This document shows, piece after piece, positions 39,901 to 43,409 of a stretch of DNA of 64,000 nt; position 1 is the first letter of the stretch, and each line of letters begins with the position of its first letter. The position numbers were made by a program, and so were the translations under genes. A model generated the notes under the pieces. It made no database searches. It was given only the letters and a program-made list of their open reading frames with translations, and had not been told where the DNA came from. Origin of the DNA: Phoronis australis (taxonomy: Eukaryota > Phoronida > Phoronidae); assembly GCA_002633005.1 (NCBI GenBank), contig NMRA01000247.1:323382-387381 (forward strand). Direction: 5' to 3'.

Positions 39901-42900
39901 CAAGTACGTCTATTAATGGAGTTGAAATGCATTGCCAACCACTAAAAATCGATATTCGCTTCGTTCCTGTGACTTGGTTTTATTCCATTTACTACCAAAA
40001 TAACACATAGCCTGAAAGACCAATCCCACATCTACAAAGTAAAGAATAAAATATTAACTTTGGTGTAGCTACCAGCTGACAGCAAGTTTTGTCTAGCCGA
40101 GACATCACCGCCAAATCAGTACTTGCATTTTCAAGAGTCTGTCGACAAATCTGTGTATTTAGTCAAATTTCTATAAAACTATAGATTTTAACTCAGTAAA
40201 AGTATATATTTTAACTCAGTAAAAGTATATATTTTAACTCAGTAAAAGTATATATTTTAACTCAGTAAAAGTATATATTTTAACTCAGTAAAAGTATATA
40301 TTTTATGAAAGTAGAAACATTTCTTGAGCTAAATTCAACAGTAGATATGCGGCTGAATGCACTTATTGATAACCTCCACCATATTTAAGAATGCTTGTCA
40401 TTAGCTATAACACGCACTGTTGAAGCACAATTTCACCACAAACGCACTTGATAATTATTGCCCATTGTTGATGAATACTACTGCACTATTCAGATGACAA
40501 AAAGCCAAATTCCAATTCAAAGAAGCATAATTTCAGTTATGGCAGTAAAAAGCAATACCTAACCAAATGCACTAAATGCACTGTAAAACTAGTGGTAGAG
40601 TAATGAACCCAGTTCTGGTTTAAGATCTGAGACCCTAAATACACATTTTTCAATTCTGTGATGACCTTCAAAACAAAAATCGGTGAGCAGACATACTGAA
40701 AATGAAAATAGAGCAGTTACAGGCTTTTAATTATTTAAGATTGTCAATTAGCAATCAATAGTCTCAAGGGAGGTCAAATATTGCACAGTGAACACTTTGT
40801 TTTTGACAACAGTGAAACTTCCTATAGGCTATTCTCTACAATTTAATTCACAAAAAGCTTAATGAAGAAAAGTTTTCACCCATTTCAAATAATATGTATC
40901 ATTAATTTTAGACATTCCGTTTGTCAAAATTCCTCACTTATTTCAAAATTATGAACATGATTCTTTATAAGACTAGATTTCAAATCTGACTTTCCGGATG
41001 ACACATTTCAAGACTCTTTTATAAACTGCATTTTTCATCAGACCATAAACTACCATACTGTACATTTCAAAATTACAAACATGAATTCTTCTTCCCAGAG
41101 AAAGATGTCCAAATTTTAGAATGTTTTACTACACTTCACCATTCAGGAAGTGTAAGAATCAGTCTGAAATAAATCTACAGATTAAAGTCCAACAGTGCTG
41201 ACAGACTACACCTTTTACAATTCAGATATACATGTCAGTTACAAAATGATGATGTATGACTTCACCATGGGGAATTAAGCACCTTTTTGGAATTTTACTT
41301 ATCTTTTTTATCAGAGTATACCGTAACCTAAAATGTTGTAAAGAATTAGACTCGGTTCAAGGATGGCATCATGTGCTAACAGGTTCCTGTTATTAATTTT
41401 ATTCAATGACTCCTTATTTGTTTCATAAAACTTAAAGCTTTTAACCAACCAATTATTTTGTAACCAGTATGAATTTATATTTCAAGCACTGACGTCACAC
41501 TTCTGTACCCCTTAACACAAACATGTCCGAATGAATGTTTTTCTGAAAGAATATGACTAGTGTTCTCCATACAGAATATAATTCCTAACTCAGATTGCAT
41601 TTTTTGAAAGCGTTAATTCCCTTTGGGCATCAGAATGTACACAATAACTCACAGTTCATAAATTTATAAAATAAAAGACGATGATAATTTAAAGTTCATT
41701 CTTCTTCTCCTTCTTCTGATACATCAAACTTCAACTTGTTGAAGACATTGACGGAAAAGAAAATGTTATTTCCAAAAGACAAATTGCAGTTATTATTAAC
41801 AGAAGGTGTTATACAGTGCAGGATAAAAATAGTTGGATCAGGTGATGTTGTGGCATTTGGAACAAATTGTTCTTGAATGCCTATAGAAGGTGCTGAGACC
41901 ACTTTGTTTCTCAGTTCATTCCACTGCCGAGTAGTGACGCAGTGACGCATGGTGTTGAGCAAGTGGTATGCATGGACATTGACGCATCTGGGAGAGCATG
42001 TACTATAGGTGAACTGCCACTATCCCATAGTGCTTGTAAAAGAGTCAGTCTGCTGTTCATCCTGTCTAGCCTGGAGGGTGTCCCCAAGACAACTCCTCAA
42101 TCATAGAAGAAACAACAGACATTTGTCTGTATTTATGCTTGAAACAAAGAGCACTTCTGCACTGGATCAATTCAATTTTATCAATGTTATTTTCGTATAT
42201 CTTTAGTAGTCTATAGATAACGTTAAACAACACACATTTCATGCCTTCTGCATCTGCGAAAGAAGATTGGCCAAGTTGAATAGTAAGGTCCCACAGAACG
42301 CATCATTATAAGAAAAAATACTAATGGGGGATGTATGTTTTATTTAAAGGAAGTCCTGACCTGATTTTTGCAATACCTTTCAATACTTTAGTGATTAACA
42401 TGCTGTTTACTAGTTGGCACAAAGACACAGACAGGCTAGATCTTATCAATATTGTGATGTGCATTGGCTAGATTGTTTCTGAAAGTCACACACCAACATG
42501 CCTGCACAGATCCTAACCACCTCACTATTAACACCGATTTCGAGGACCTGAGGTAAGCCTCCATATGGTTCTGTTGGCAATGAACGGAGGGTCGTTATAA
42601 GCGCCAAGTACAGTCTCCACAAATTCACTATCCATTCTTTGCAAACCCAGAAATCACATCTCAACTAAGTAAGGAGCAACATGAAACCAATTTTATAGGA
42701 GTAAGTGATCTAAACCAAAAGTTTGCTTTTTTGGAAAGAGTGGGAACACATTCATGTTGTAATGAAGGCACACTCAAGTCTCAACACAAATCACAATGTC
42801 ATTGTCAATGAATATATTCAGAATGTTTAAAACCAATCTGTGTCTTACCAATCGTGGCCAGCCACAGAAAGACAATGCCAAGAAAACAGTACGCCAAGTG

Positions 42901-42912
42901 AGGGTAATCCAT
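39..42912 (-). CDS. Giant secreted cysteine-rich GCC2/GCC3 (ephrin-receptor-like) repeat protein, 5' part, 29 exons
   Basis: This is a multi-exon gene read right to left, incomplete at its 3' end. Exon 1 encodes a signal peptide. Exons 2-29 encode tandem six-cysteine repeats of about 45-50 residues with recurring CPAGYYCP, CPxGTYxxxxG and CxxC motifs, and many N-x-S/T glycosylation sites. About 2,830 codons lie in the window and no other domain is seen, so any membrane segment or C-terminal domain must lie beyond position 1. The family assignment rests on motif style (Pfam GCC2_GCC3/Ephrin_rec_like); the function is unknown, probably extracellular matrix or cell surface. Splice phases agree at every junction except 22-23, and 17-18 has an odd acceptor. 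Frame breaks and TAG codons in exons 19, 20, 21, 25 and 27 mean either draft errors or decay. The gene starts head-to-head with the YEATS gene. Confidence 0.8.
553..805 (-). CDS. Exon 28: cysteine-rich repeats
   Basis: The acceptor is TTTTTTCAG and the donor GTTTGT; 253 bases, ending in phase 2. It encodes CPIGHYCPSGTSYPLEC, CFTCPAGYYCPDNTTT and CCPNGTQYC. The frame is open. Confidence 0.85.
876..935. repeat. (GT)n microsatellite
   Basis: About 60 bases of GT dinucleotides with a few GC interruptions lie in the intron between exons 27 and 28. Confidence 0.95.
991..1253 (-). CDS. Exon 27: repeats with one frame break in a C run
   Basis: The acceptor is TTTCCAG and the donor GTAAGT. The start reads CNESAPTNETSSGVGGPCPP; the second part reads CANGTLRCNTTDAKEQDC and CPLGSCCASEG. 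They are in different frames. One more C in the five-C run (1,180-1,184) would join them as TEDPIMCANGT, and the corrected 264 bases fit phase 1-1. Confidence 0.7.
1730..1864 (-). CDS. Exon 26: short repeat segment (phase 1-1)
   Basis: The acceptor is ATTCACAG and the donor GTATAG; 135 bases. It encodes MSKEIDCRPCDRGYYCCKPG and GVCDAGFYCKAG. The frame is open. Confidence 0.8.
2151..2752. repeat. Tandem duplication of a ~267-bp unit
   Basis: Two diverged copies of one unit start at about 2,219 and 2,486. Each contains ATAGATGGCGCAACAT, a GGCTGGGTCAGTCTGGGTCA block and a TGAAAGCCCG tail. A truncated third copy lies at 2,151-2,218. It is inside the intron between exons 25 and 26. Confidence 0.8.
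2753..3447. mobile_element. Interspersed repeat with two perfect hairpins
   Basis: This is non-coding repeat-like sequence. It holds a 17-bp perfect inverted repeat (3,243-3,259 with 3,270-3,286, 10-base loop, core ACAAAATGGC) and, at its right end, ACTTGGCGGA...TCCGCCAAGT (3,423-3,447). The same ACTTGGCGGAA motif occurs at about 2,066, so the element and the tandem units to its left may be one composite foldback element. A 168-codon frame on the minus strand here has no recognisable product. Confidence 0.5.
3974..4162 (-). CDS. Exon 25: one repeat with an in-frame TAG
   Basis: The acceptor is GCCACCAG and the donor GTACTT; 189 bases, phase 1-1. It encodes VAKPCPAGSMANATQMSS, CPAGFYC, CPRGHYCPENTTAS, then TAG (4,011-4,013), then PKCPTGTYNPYKG. 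The repeat pattern continues unchanged beyond the TAG and the length fits the phase. Confidence 0.7.
4976..6684 (-). CDS. Exon 24: 1.7-kb intact repeat exon
   Basis: The acceptor is TTATTTCAG and the donor GTAGGG; 1,709 bases and 569 codons with no stop or frame break. It carries about ten cysteine repeats, such as CSACPAGYYCP, CQQCIAGEYC, CTACPEGYYC, CAPGFFCAG, CEICPQGYYC and CAICKPGWAC. A GGxCPEGYYCPEGT type recurs near the end. This large clean frame shows the sequence is not generally error-prone. Confidence 0.9.
7287..9014. repeat. Left arm of a 1.7-kb inverted duplication
   Basis: This arm is the reverse complement of 10,575-12,321 over nearly its whole length, at high identity by eye. 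It contains a transposon-like unit with ends reading TTTATCCACCTT and AAGGTGAATAAA. The match continues past those ends on both sides, so host flanks were duplicated too. I see no convincing coding frame. Confidence 0.9.
9133..9272 (-). CDS. Exon 23: one repeat, entry phase unresolved
   Basis: The acceptor is CATTGCAG and the donor GTGAGT. It encodes AHSATSNPCHAGSLSNNTG, CLPCWKGHYCP and TECP, ending in phase 2, which joins exon 24 correctly (Pro-Gly-Thr-Tyr). The entry is phase 0, while the strong donor of exon 22 is phase 1. Confidence 0.65.
10235..10447 (-). CDS. Exon 22: cysteine-poor spacer-like segment (phase 1-1)
   Basis: The acceptor is TTTGGTCAG and the donor GTACTG; 213 bases with an open frame. 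It encodes GTQQPPIACAKGHYSKEDPY, CYVCPRTMYCIEG and CAKGHWRPEG. It sits in the spacer of a 1.7-kb inverted duplication. With this donor its phase does not fit exon 23; a weaker GTTTAC donor 5 bases further would give PEGT joined to AHSATSNPC. Confidence 0.75.
10575..12321. repeat. Right arm of the 1.7-kb inverted duplication
   Basis: This arm is the inverted copy of 7,287-9,014. The 1.56-kb spacer between the arms contains exons 22 and 23. Scattered substitutions and small indels separate the arms, so the event is not very recent or has not been homogenised. Confidence 0.9.
12322..12794. other. Intron sequence, no gene seen
   Basis: This lies between the inverted repeat and the minisatellite in the intron of exons 21-22. 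A plus-strand frame at 12,447-12,767 has no recognisable motif and sits in AT-rich sequence. Confidence 0.6.
12795..13020. repeat. 32-bp minisatellite built from the exon 21 splice donor
   Basis: Seven tandem 32-bp units read, on the minus strand, AAAGGAACAG|GTGAGTTAAG and then an AAGTGATTCACTT palindrome. The unit nearest exon 21 supplies the actual donor. Each unit repeats the exon-end-like sequence and a GTGAGT donor; one unit has a changed junction (AACATGTGAG). Confidence 0.95.
13011..13351 (-). CDS. Exon 21: repeats ending at a donor embedded in a minisatellite
   Basis: The acceptor is CTATCACAG. It encodes ISDCESFPAGHYC, CATCLAGMAC, CSPGYCCPGGNN and CDECP. A one-base break at the CC near 13,042-13,043 sends the raw frame to TGA; with one more C it reads SQTVACVKGTG to the donor GTGAGT at 13,010-13,009, in the phase exon 22 needs. 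The donor is the first of seven near-identical copies in the 32-bp tandem repeat that follows. Confidence 0.65.
13690..14887 (-). CDS. Exon 20: large repeat exon with one TAG and three frame breaks
   Basis: The acceptor is CTTACAG and the donor GTGAGT; 1,198 bases. Clear repeat blocks occur in three frames: CSAGHYCPNINSSTEIEC; CTPCAAGSWCP through CDPGYSCPVG; CTDCPQGFYCPDG; and CPGGTDDPYAAGLECPKG. TAG lies at 14,733-14,735. Breaks lie near 14,668-14,674 (GGCGGCC on the plus strand), 14,070-14,073 (TTTT) and 13,837-13,842 (GGGGGG). Changes of -1, +1 and -1 at these runs give 1,197 bases, exactly the phase required. Confidence 0.6.
15012..15498. mobile_element. DNA transposon, long copy, CAGGGCTTGGAAT ends, 6-bp TSD
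   Basis: The perfect 13-bp terminal inverted repeats read CAGGGCTTGGAAT and ATTCCAAGCCCTG. It is flanked by a 6-bp target duplication AACTTT (15,006-15,011 and 15,499-15,504). Both end regions match a shorter copy at 57,933-58,185. The extra middle part carries a 70-codon open frame (15,218-15,430, plus) including EEIHHAIPDAPAMLTIYVPP that looks protein-like but is unrecognised. It lies in the intron between exons 19 and 20. Confidence 0.85.
15691..15909 (-). CDS. Exon 19: repeats with one TAG and one frame break
   Basis: The acceptor is GTTATTACAG and the donor GTGAGT. It encodes LPATECNNGSYALGNASSC, CTTCPAGYECP, then an in-frame TAG (15,798-15,800), then CSAGSYSQIGQTEC. The frame breaks at a run of three A (minus strand) at 15,751-15,753: with one A fewer it would read CVTCPAGFAC onward to the donor. 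Corrected length fits phase 1 exactly, so the exon boundaries are sound. Confidence 0.6.
16107..16357 (-). CDS. Exon 18: cysteine-rich repeats with a non-AG acceptor
   Basis: It encodes GGTSCLTCPAGSFC, CTLCPLGHMCP and CTECPAGCEC, ending in phase 2 at donor GTAAGA. The start that fits frame, phase and repeat pattern is 16,357, but the two bases before it are TG, not AG. The nearest upstream AG would add eight hydrophobic residues and put the frame out of phase. A single base change or read error at the acceptor is the simplest explanation. Confidence 0.65.
16521..16639 (-). CDS. Exon 17: one repeat
   Basis: The acceptor is TGTTGCAG and the donor GTACGT; 119 bases, ending in phase 0. It encodes GTYSVPASAFCLLCPAGSRC and ends GEYSFAAA. 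It should join GGTSCLTC of exon 18, which is the expected continuation of the repeat. Confidence 0.75.
16840..17019. mobile_element. Foldback (MITE-like) palindromic element
   Basis: A 180-bp imperfect palindrome begins GAGAAAGTTGAAAATGAAAA and ends with its reverse complement. Inner parts such as CATGATCCAAG / CTTGGATCATG and ATAAAACCATCAT / ATGATGGTTTTAT also pair. It lies in the intron between exons 16 and 17 and has no coding potential. Confidence 0.8.
17444..17606 (-). CDS. Exon 16: one repeat
   Basis: The acceptor is ATTGACAG and the donor GTATGG; phase 0 in, phase 1 out. It encodes RCADGYYSDSMAASCSPCQA, CYDEANITLPQDC and CISCSQG. Confidence 0.85.
18034..18261 (-). CDS. Exon 15: cysteine-rich repeats (phase 0-0)
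   Basis: The acceptor is TACCTTCAG and the donor GTAAGT; 76 codons. It encodes TGEYSNGTSCLPCPAGYKC, CKACPAGYSC and CDVGYQSPSSDGECH. The frame is open. Confidence 0.85.
18820..18900 (-). CDS. Exon 14: short repeat segment (phase 0-0)
   Basis: The acceptor is CTGTTTCAG and the donor GTAAGG; 27 codons. It encodes FSNAGATACSQCPAGMTCG and GGPVTCG. It completes the repeat begun in exon 13. Confidence 0.8.
19309..19422 (-). CDS. Exon 13: one repeat (phase 0-0)
   Basis: The acceptor is TTTCACAG and the donor GTAGTG; 38 codons. It encodes CPDGYYHTGTGAVTC, CSECPSGSKCP and TCASGE. It is one of three consecutive exons whose junctions are all phase 0 (12/13, 13/14, 14/15). Confidence 0.8.
20051..20139 (-). 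CDS. Exon 12: cysteine-rich segment
   Basis: The acceptor is TCCGTAG and the donor GTGAGT; 89 bases, ending in phase 0. It encodes GHKCADSTQAEVPCPAGEYQ followed by a GKTSCKN end, which pairs with CPDGYY at the start of exon 13. Confidence 0.8.
20404..20667 (-). CDS. Exon 11: cysteine-rich repeats (phase 1-1)
   Basis: The acceptor is TCTTCCAG and the donor GTATTC; 264 bases. It encodes EPCDSGYYSLGN, CLPCPGGYQCP, CVPCDKGHYCP and CQQCSQG. The frame is open. Confidence 0.85.
21254..21369 (-). CDS. Exon 10: one repeat
   Basis: The acceptor is TCTTCAG and the donor GTAAGT; 116 bases. It encodes IGGQKHCSECKPGQYKLSEG and CSECPAGSQCP. It ends in phase 1 with a T that joins exon 11. Confidence 0.85.
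21590..21650. repeat. GGTGCT-rich imperfect trinucleotide tract
   Basis: A G/T/C-rich tract of GGTGGTGGCGCTGGTGG type lies in the intron between exons 9 and 10. Confidence 0.7.
21931..22135 (-). CDS. Exon 9: cysteine-rich segment
   Basis: The acceptor is GATCCTAG and the donor GTAAGC; it starts with 2 split-codon bases and ends in phase 2. It encodes GESCASASSSPVPVNKGYY and then CTTCPVGMECP and NCSAGFT. Confidence 0.85.
22497..22563. repeat. 21-bp tandem repeat, three copies
   Basis: Three perfect copies of TTCAGCATTTCTCACTATAA plus C lie about 60 bases downstream of the exon 8 donor, in intron 8. Confidence 0.9.
22625..22966 (-). CDS. Exon 8: cysteine-rich repeats (phase 1-1 module)
   Basis: The acceptor is CATTTAG and the donor GTATTT; 342 bases. 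It encodes CSVCPAGYYC, CLTCPEGHAC, CSNCSAGYECPS and CLPCPAG units. The frame is fully open. Confidence 0.85.
23583..23729 (-). CDS. Exon 7: one repeat (phase 1-1 module)
   Basis: The acceptor is CTCCACAG and the donor GTAATC; 147 bases. It encodes GYYQNQTGQVSCLPCPAG, CDSSSSTPVNC and CIQCPAG. It is a symmetric exon coding for a single six-cysteine unit. Confidence 0.85.
23942..24170. repeat. 229-bp block, copy 1 (probable allelic duplicate)
   Basis: It is identical to 24,383-24,611 apart from about two substitutions. It is followed by a 211-bp interspersed repeat and then an N. See the copy 2 entry and the matching finding. Confidence 0.9.
24171..24381. mobile_element. Short interspersed repeat between the two 229-bp blocks
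   Basis: It begins CAAGAGCAACGCAGAGCGTT and then GAAATGCGCCCAC. Related sequence occurs at about 61,496-61,540 and about 57,088-57,125, so it is a dispersed family. It follows copy 1 of the 229-bp block but not copy 2, as expected of an insertion present on one haplotype only. Confidence 0.55.
24383..24611. repeat. 229-bp block, copy 2, directly after an assembly N
   Basis: It starts immediately after the single undetermined base at 24,382 and repeats 23,942-24,170 almost perfectly. No exon is involved; it lies in the intron between exon 7 and the dead copy of exon 6. Confidence 0.9.
24612..25298. other. Intron sequence, no gene seen
   Basis: This is AT-rich intron sequence. A 73-codon plus-strand frame at 24,917-25,138 shows no known motif. 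Confidence 0.6.
25299..26178 (-). pseudogene. Degenerate tandem duplicate of exon 6
   Basis: This 880-base copy of exon 6 keeps the acceptor (CACTTTAG) but has three independent lesions. A 2-base deletion near 26,107 breaks the frame. CGA has become TGA at 25,777-25,779. The splice donor GT has become AG at 25,298-25,297. A conserved Cys is also replaced by Trp just after the deletion. Because exon 6 and exon 7 are both phase 1 modules, skipping this copy keeps the frame. It is best read as a dead exon inside intron 6. Confidence 0.85.
26179..27196. other. Intron between exon 6 and its dead copy
   Basis: The first bases after the dead copy's acceptor match the intron next to exon 6, showing that the duplication included some intron, but similarity fades quickly. 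CAGTG repeats occur at about 27,110-27,145. No coding signal is seen. Confidence 0.6.
27197..28078 (-). CDS. Exon 6: large intact repeat exon, functional copy of the duplicated pair
   Basis: This exon has 882 bases, 294 residues and phase 1-1, between acceptor CACTTTAG and donor GTAAAC. It holds about six cysteine repeats, including CIKCPVGKNC, CLDCPEGKSC, CLACPVGHSC, CHDCPAGHSC, CKTCDAGYDC and CVNCPSGQFC. N-x-T sites such as NQTGQ and NVSGQ recur. A closely related copy at 25,299-26,178 is inactivated. This copy is fully open with an intact donor. Confidence 0.9.
29050..29244 (-). CDS. Exon 5: cysteine-rich repeat (phase 1-1 module)
   Basis: The acceptor is AATTCAG and the donor GTACTG; 195 bases. 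It encodes GHKCPSVGLTEPVACPDG, CLTCPEGHQC and CSSCQQG. It is a symmetric phase 1-1 exon. Confidence 0.85.
29781..29889 (-). CDS. Exon 4: cysteine-rich segment
   Basis: The acceptor is TTTTCAG and the donor GTATCT; it enters in phase 0 and ends in phase 1. It encodes NCSAGTEPNGSQTVCINC followed by CQSCPK. The reading frame is open and the phases fit both neighbours. Confidence 0.8.
30000..32106. other. Intron between exons 3 and 4
   Basis: It holds two diverged copies of one sequence, at about 30,755-30,840 and 31,188-31,275, sharing GGAAATTCT and AAAACTTT blocks next to ACTTAAGT. No exon with matching phase or cysteine motifs was found. Confidence 0.5.
32107..32380 (-). CDS. Exon 3: cysteine-rich repeats
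   Basis: The acceptor is TTATTCAG and the donor GTAAAG; length is 274 bases, ending in phase 0. It encodes about two repeats, with CQACPSGS, CRSCPAGYSC and CTSCPSGFICP motifs. There are no lesions. Confidence 0.85.
32381..39585. other. 7.2-kb intron 2
   Basis: Exons 2 and 3 join in phase across it. It holds three copies of a dispersed repeat containing a CATATTGTGTCCTAAATT-like core (about 32,640-32,720; 33,119-33,190; 34,030-34,115) and one TA-flanked transposon (34,381-36,565). The rest is AT-rich without a supported gene. Confidence 0.7.
34381..36565. mobile_element. 2.2-kb TA-flanked DNA transposon, no transposase seen
   Basis: The ends read CGGTGTTTTCT and AGAAAACACCG, each bordered by TA. 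Beyond the short terminal repeat, both ends carry clustered copies of a GTTCGTACAC-like motif (for example 34,398, 34,413, 34,518 on the left; 36,495, 36,530 and its inverse at 36,541 on the right), typical of subterminal binding sites. Internal frames are short and unrecognised, so it looks non-autonomous. TA duplication suggests a Tc1/mariner-like mechanism. Confidence 0.75.
39586..39682 (-). CDS. Exon 2: first cysteine-rich segment
   Basis: The acceptor is TTTCAG and the donor GTACGT; the exon starts with 2 bases of a split codon and ends in phase 2. It encodes DSANATCTSVNCTSGEYF and then a CLVCEPGY motif. The next exon supplies the last base of a His codon and continues with Cys, so the repeat runs across intron 2 (7.2 kb). 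Confidence 0.75.
40185..40305. repeat. 23-bp tandem repeat, five copies
   Basis: Five nearly perfect copies of TTTTAACTCAGTAAAAGTAT plus ATA lie in intron 1 of the giant gene. Confidence 0.95.
41820..42103 (-). mobile_element. LINE reverse-transcriptase C-terminal remnant
   Basis: Broken minus-strand frames read ELSWG, LQARQDEQ, then after a TAG YSTCSPRCVNVHAYHL and RQWNELRNKVVSAPSIGIQE. This follows the order L-W-x-L-x-x-R-R ... W-N-x-L-x-x-x-V-V-x-A-P-S seen at the C-terminus of CR1/L2/jockey-type LINEs. It contains a stop and a frame change, so it is dead. It lies in intron 1. Confidence 0.45.
42849..42912 (-). CDS. Exon 1: start codon and signal peptide
   Basis: The ATG is at 42,912-42,910. 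The 21 codons read MDYPHLAYCFLGIVFLWLAT and then I: a short polar start followed by a hydrophobic core, typical of a signal peptide. The exon ends in phase 1 at a GTAAGA donor, which matches the two-base start of exon 2 to give Asp. Cleavage probably falls just after the join. I chose this exon because it is the only minus-strand ATG with a hydrophobic leader and matching phase upstream of exon 2. Confidence 0.75.
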
Positions 42913-43213
42913 TTCTTCAGTTGCTTATCATGGCGTCTTCTGTTTTTTCACCAAGAAATATCCTGGAAGAAGGTACGTTCAACTCCACGGGAACCGATCT
43001 CAATGTCACACCGCTTGCGCACTTTCGAAATCCGTTTTCACAGCTTTTCTTCGTTAAATCAGGTAACCCGAAACAGAGAAAACAATTTTTTGGCTTATTC
43101 TTGATGAAGTAGTCTGTTTCTCGAACGATGTTTACACTTATTCAATGAATTCGTTACCAAATCTTGACCAGCAAGTTTGGAACACTACAAACTTTCATGT
43201 TATGGCGGACGTT

Positions 43214-43221
43214 TGACGTCA
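43214..43221. promoter_or_regulatory. CRE/ATF site TGACGTCA
   Basis: A perfect palindromic cAMP-response element lies 184 bases before the YEATS start codon, followed closely by TGCGTCA at about 43,224. The consensus is known to bind CREB/ATF factors; use here is inferred. Confidence 0.5.
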
Positions 43222-43303
43222 TTTGCGTCAAGTTGCTCGGAAACTCGACTCTTGCGACATCTAACGAGAGAACGACATATCCAAAAAAAGTCGTAGGAGG
43301 ATT

Positions 43304-43312
43304 CGCCATTTT
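43304..43312 (-). promoter_or_regulatory. YY1-type motif AAAATGGCG
   Basis: CGCCATTTT on the plus strand is the reverse of AAAATGGCG, an exact match to the AAnATGGCG core often found just downstream of start sites. A related ATGGCGGAC lies at about 43,202. Confidence 0.4.
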
Positions 43313-43397
43313 CAGCAGATTTTCCTTTTGAGACGGAAACATATTGTTGACAAATTGTTGAATCACAATCAAAAAGCGGGCTGCTGAAGGCAGCAGG

Positions 43398-43409
43398 ATG
43401 GACAAGCCG
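43398..43409 (+). CDS. MLLT1/3: YEATS gene exon 1 (MDKP)
   Basis: ATG GAC AAG CCG is followed by GTAGGT. This 12-base coding exon ends in phase 0 and joins TGC CAA at 47,455, giving [15 protein letters not shown], aligned without gaps to vertebrate ENL and AF9. The tiny first coding exon and long first intron are as in vertebrates. Confidence 0.8.

Larger units (their letters stand above)
42913..43397. promoter_or_regulatory. Head-to-head interval, probable bidirectional promoter
   Basis: 485 bases separate the start codons of the giant secreted-protein gene (minus) and the YEATS gene (plus). It is less AT-rich than the surrounding introns and contains a perfect CRE, a second TGCGTCA half-site and a YY1-type motif. 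No TATA box is clear. Transcription starts cannot be placed from sequence alone. Confidence 0.6.

Noticed and set aside
40185-40305. CRISPR-like regular repeats
   Set aside because: The 23-bp units are directly tandem without spacers; the same applies to the 32-bp arrays. These are minisatellites in animal DNA.
41696-41962. Minus-strand frame ending KLKFDVSEEGEEE as a separate gene's last exon
   Set aside because: Its upstream part aligns in style with the C-terminus of LINE reverse transcriptases and is broken by a stop, so a dead retroelement is more likely; no poly(A) signal is clear.
42525-42612. Minus-strand ATG frame reading MDSEFVETVLGAYNDPPF in intron 1, looking like a first exon
   Set aside because: It ends in a stop without a good donor, has no hydrophobic leader and its phase does not help the giant gene; the exon at 42,849-42,912 fits fully.
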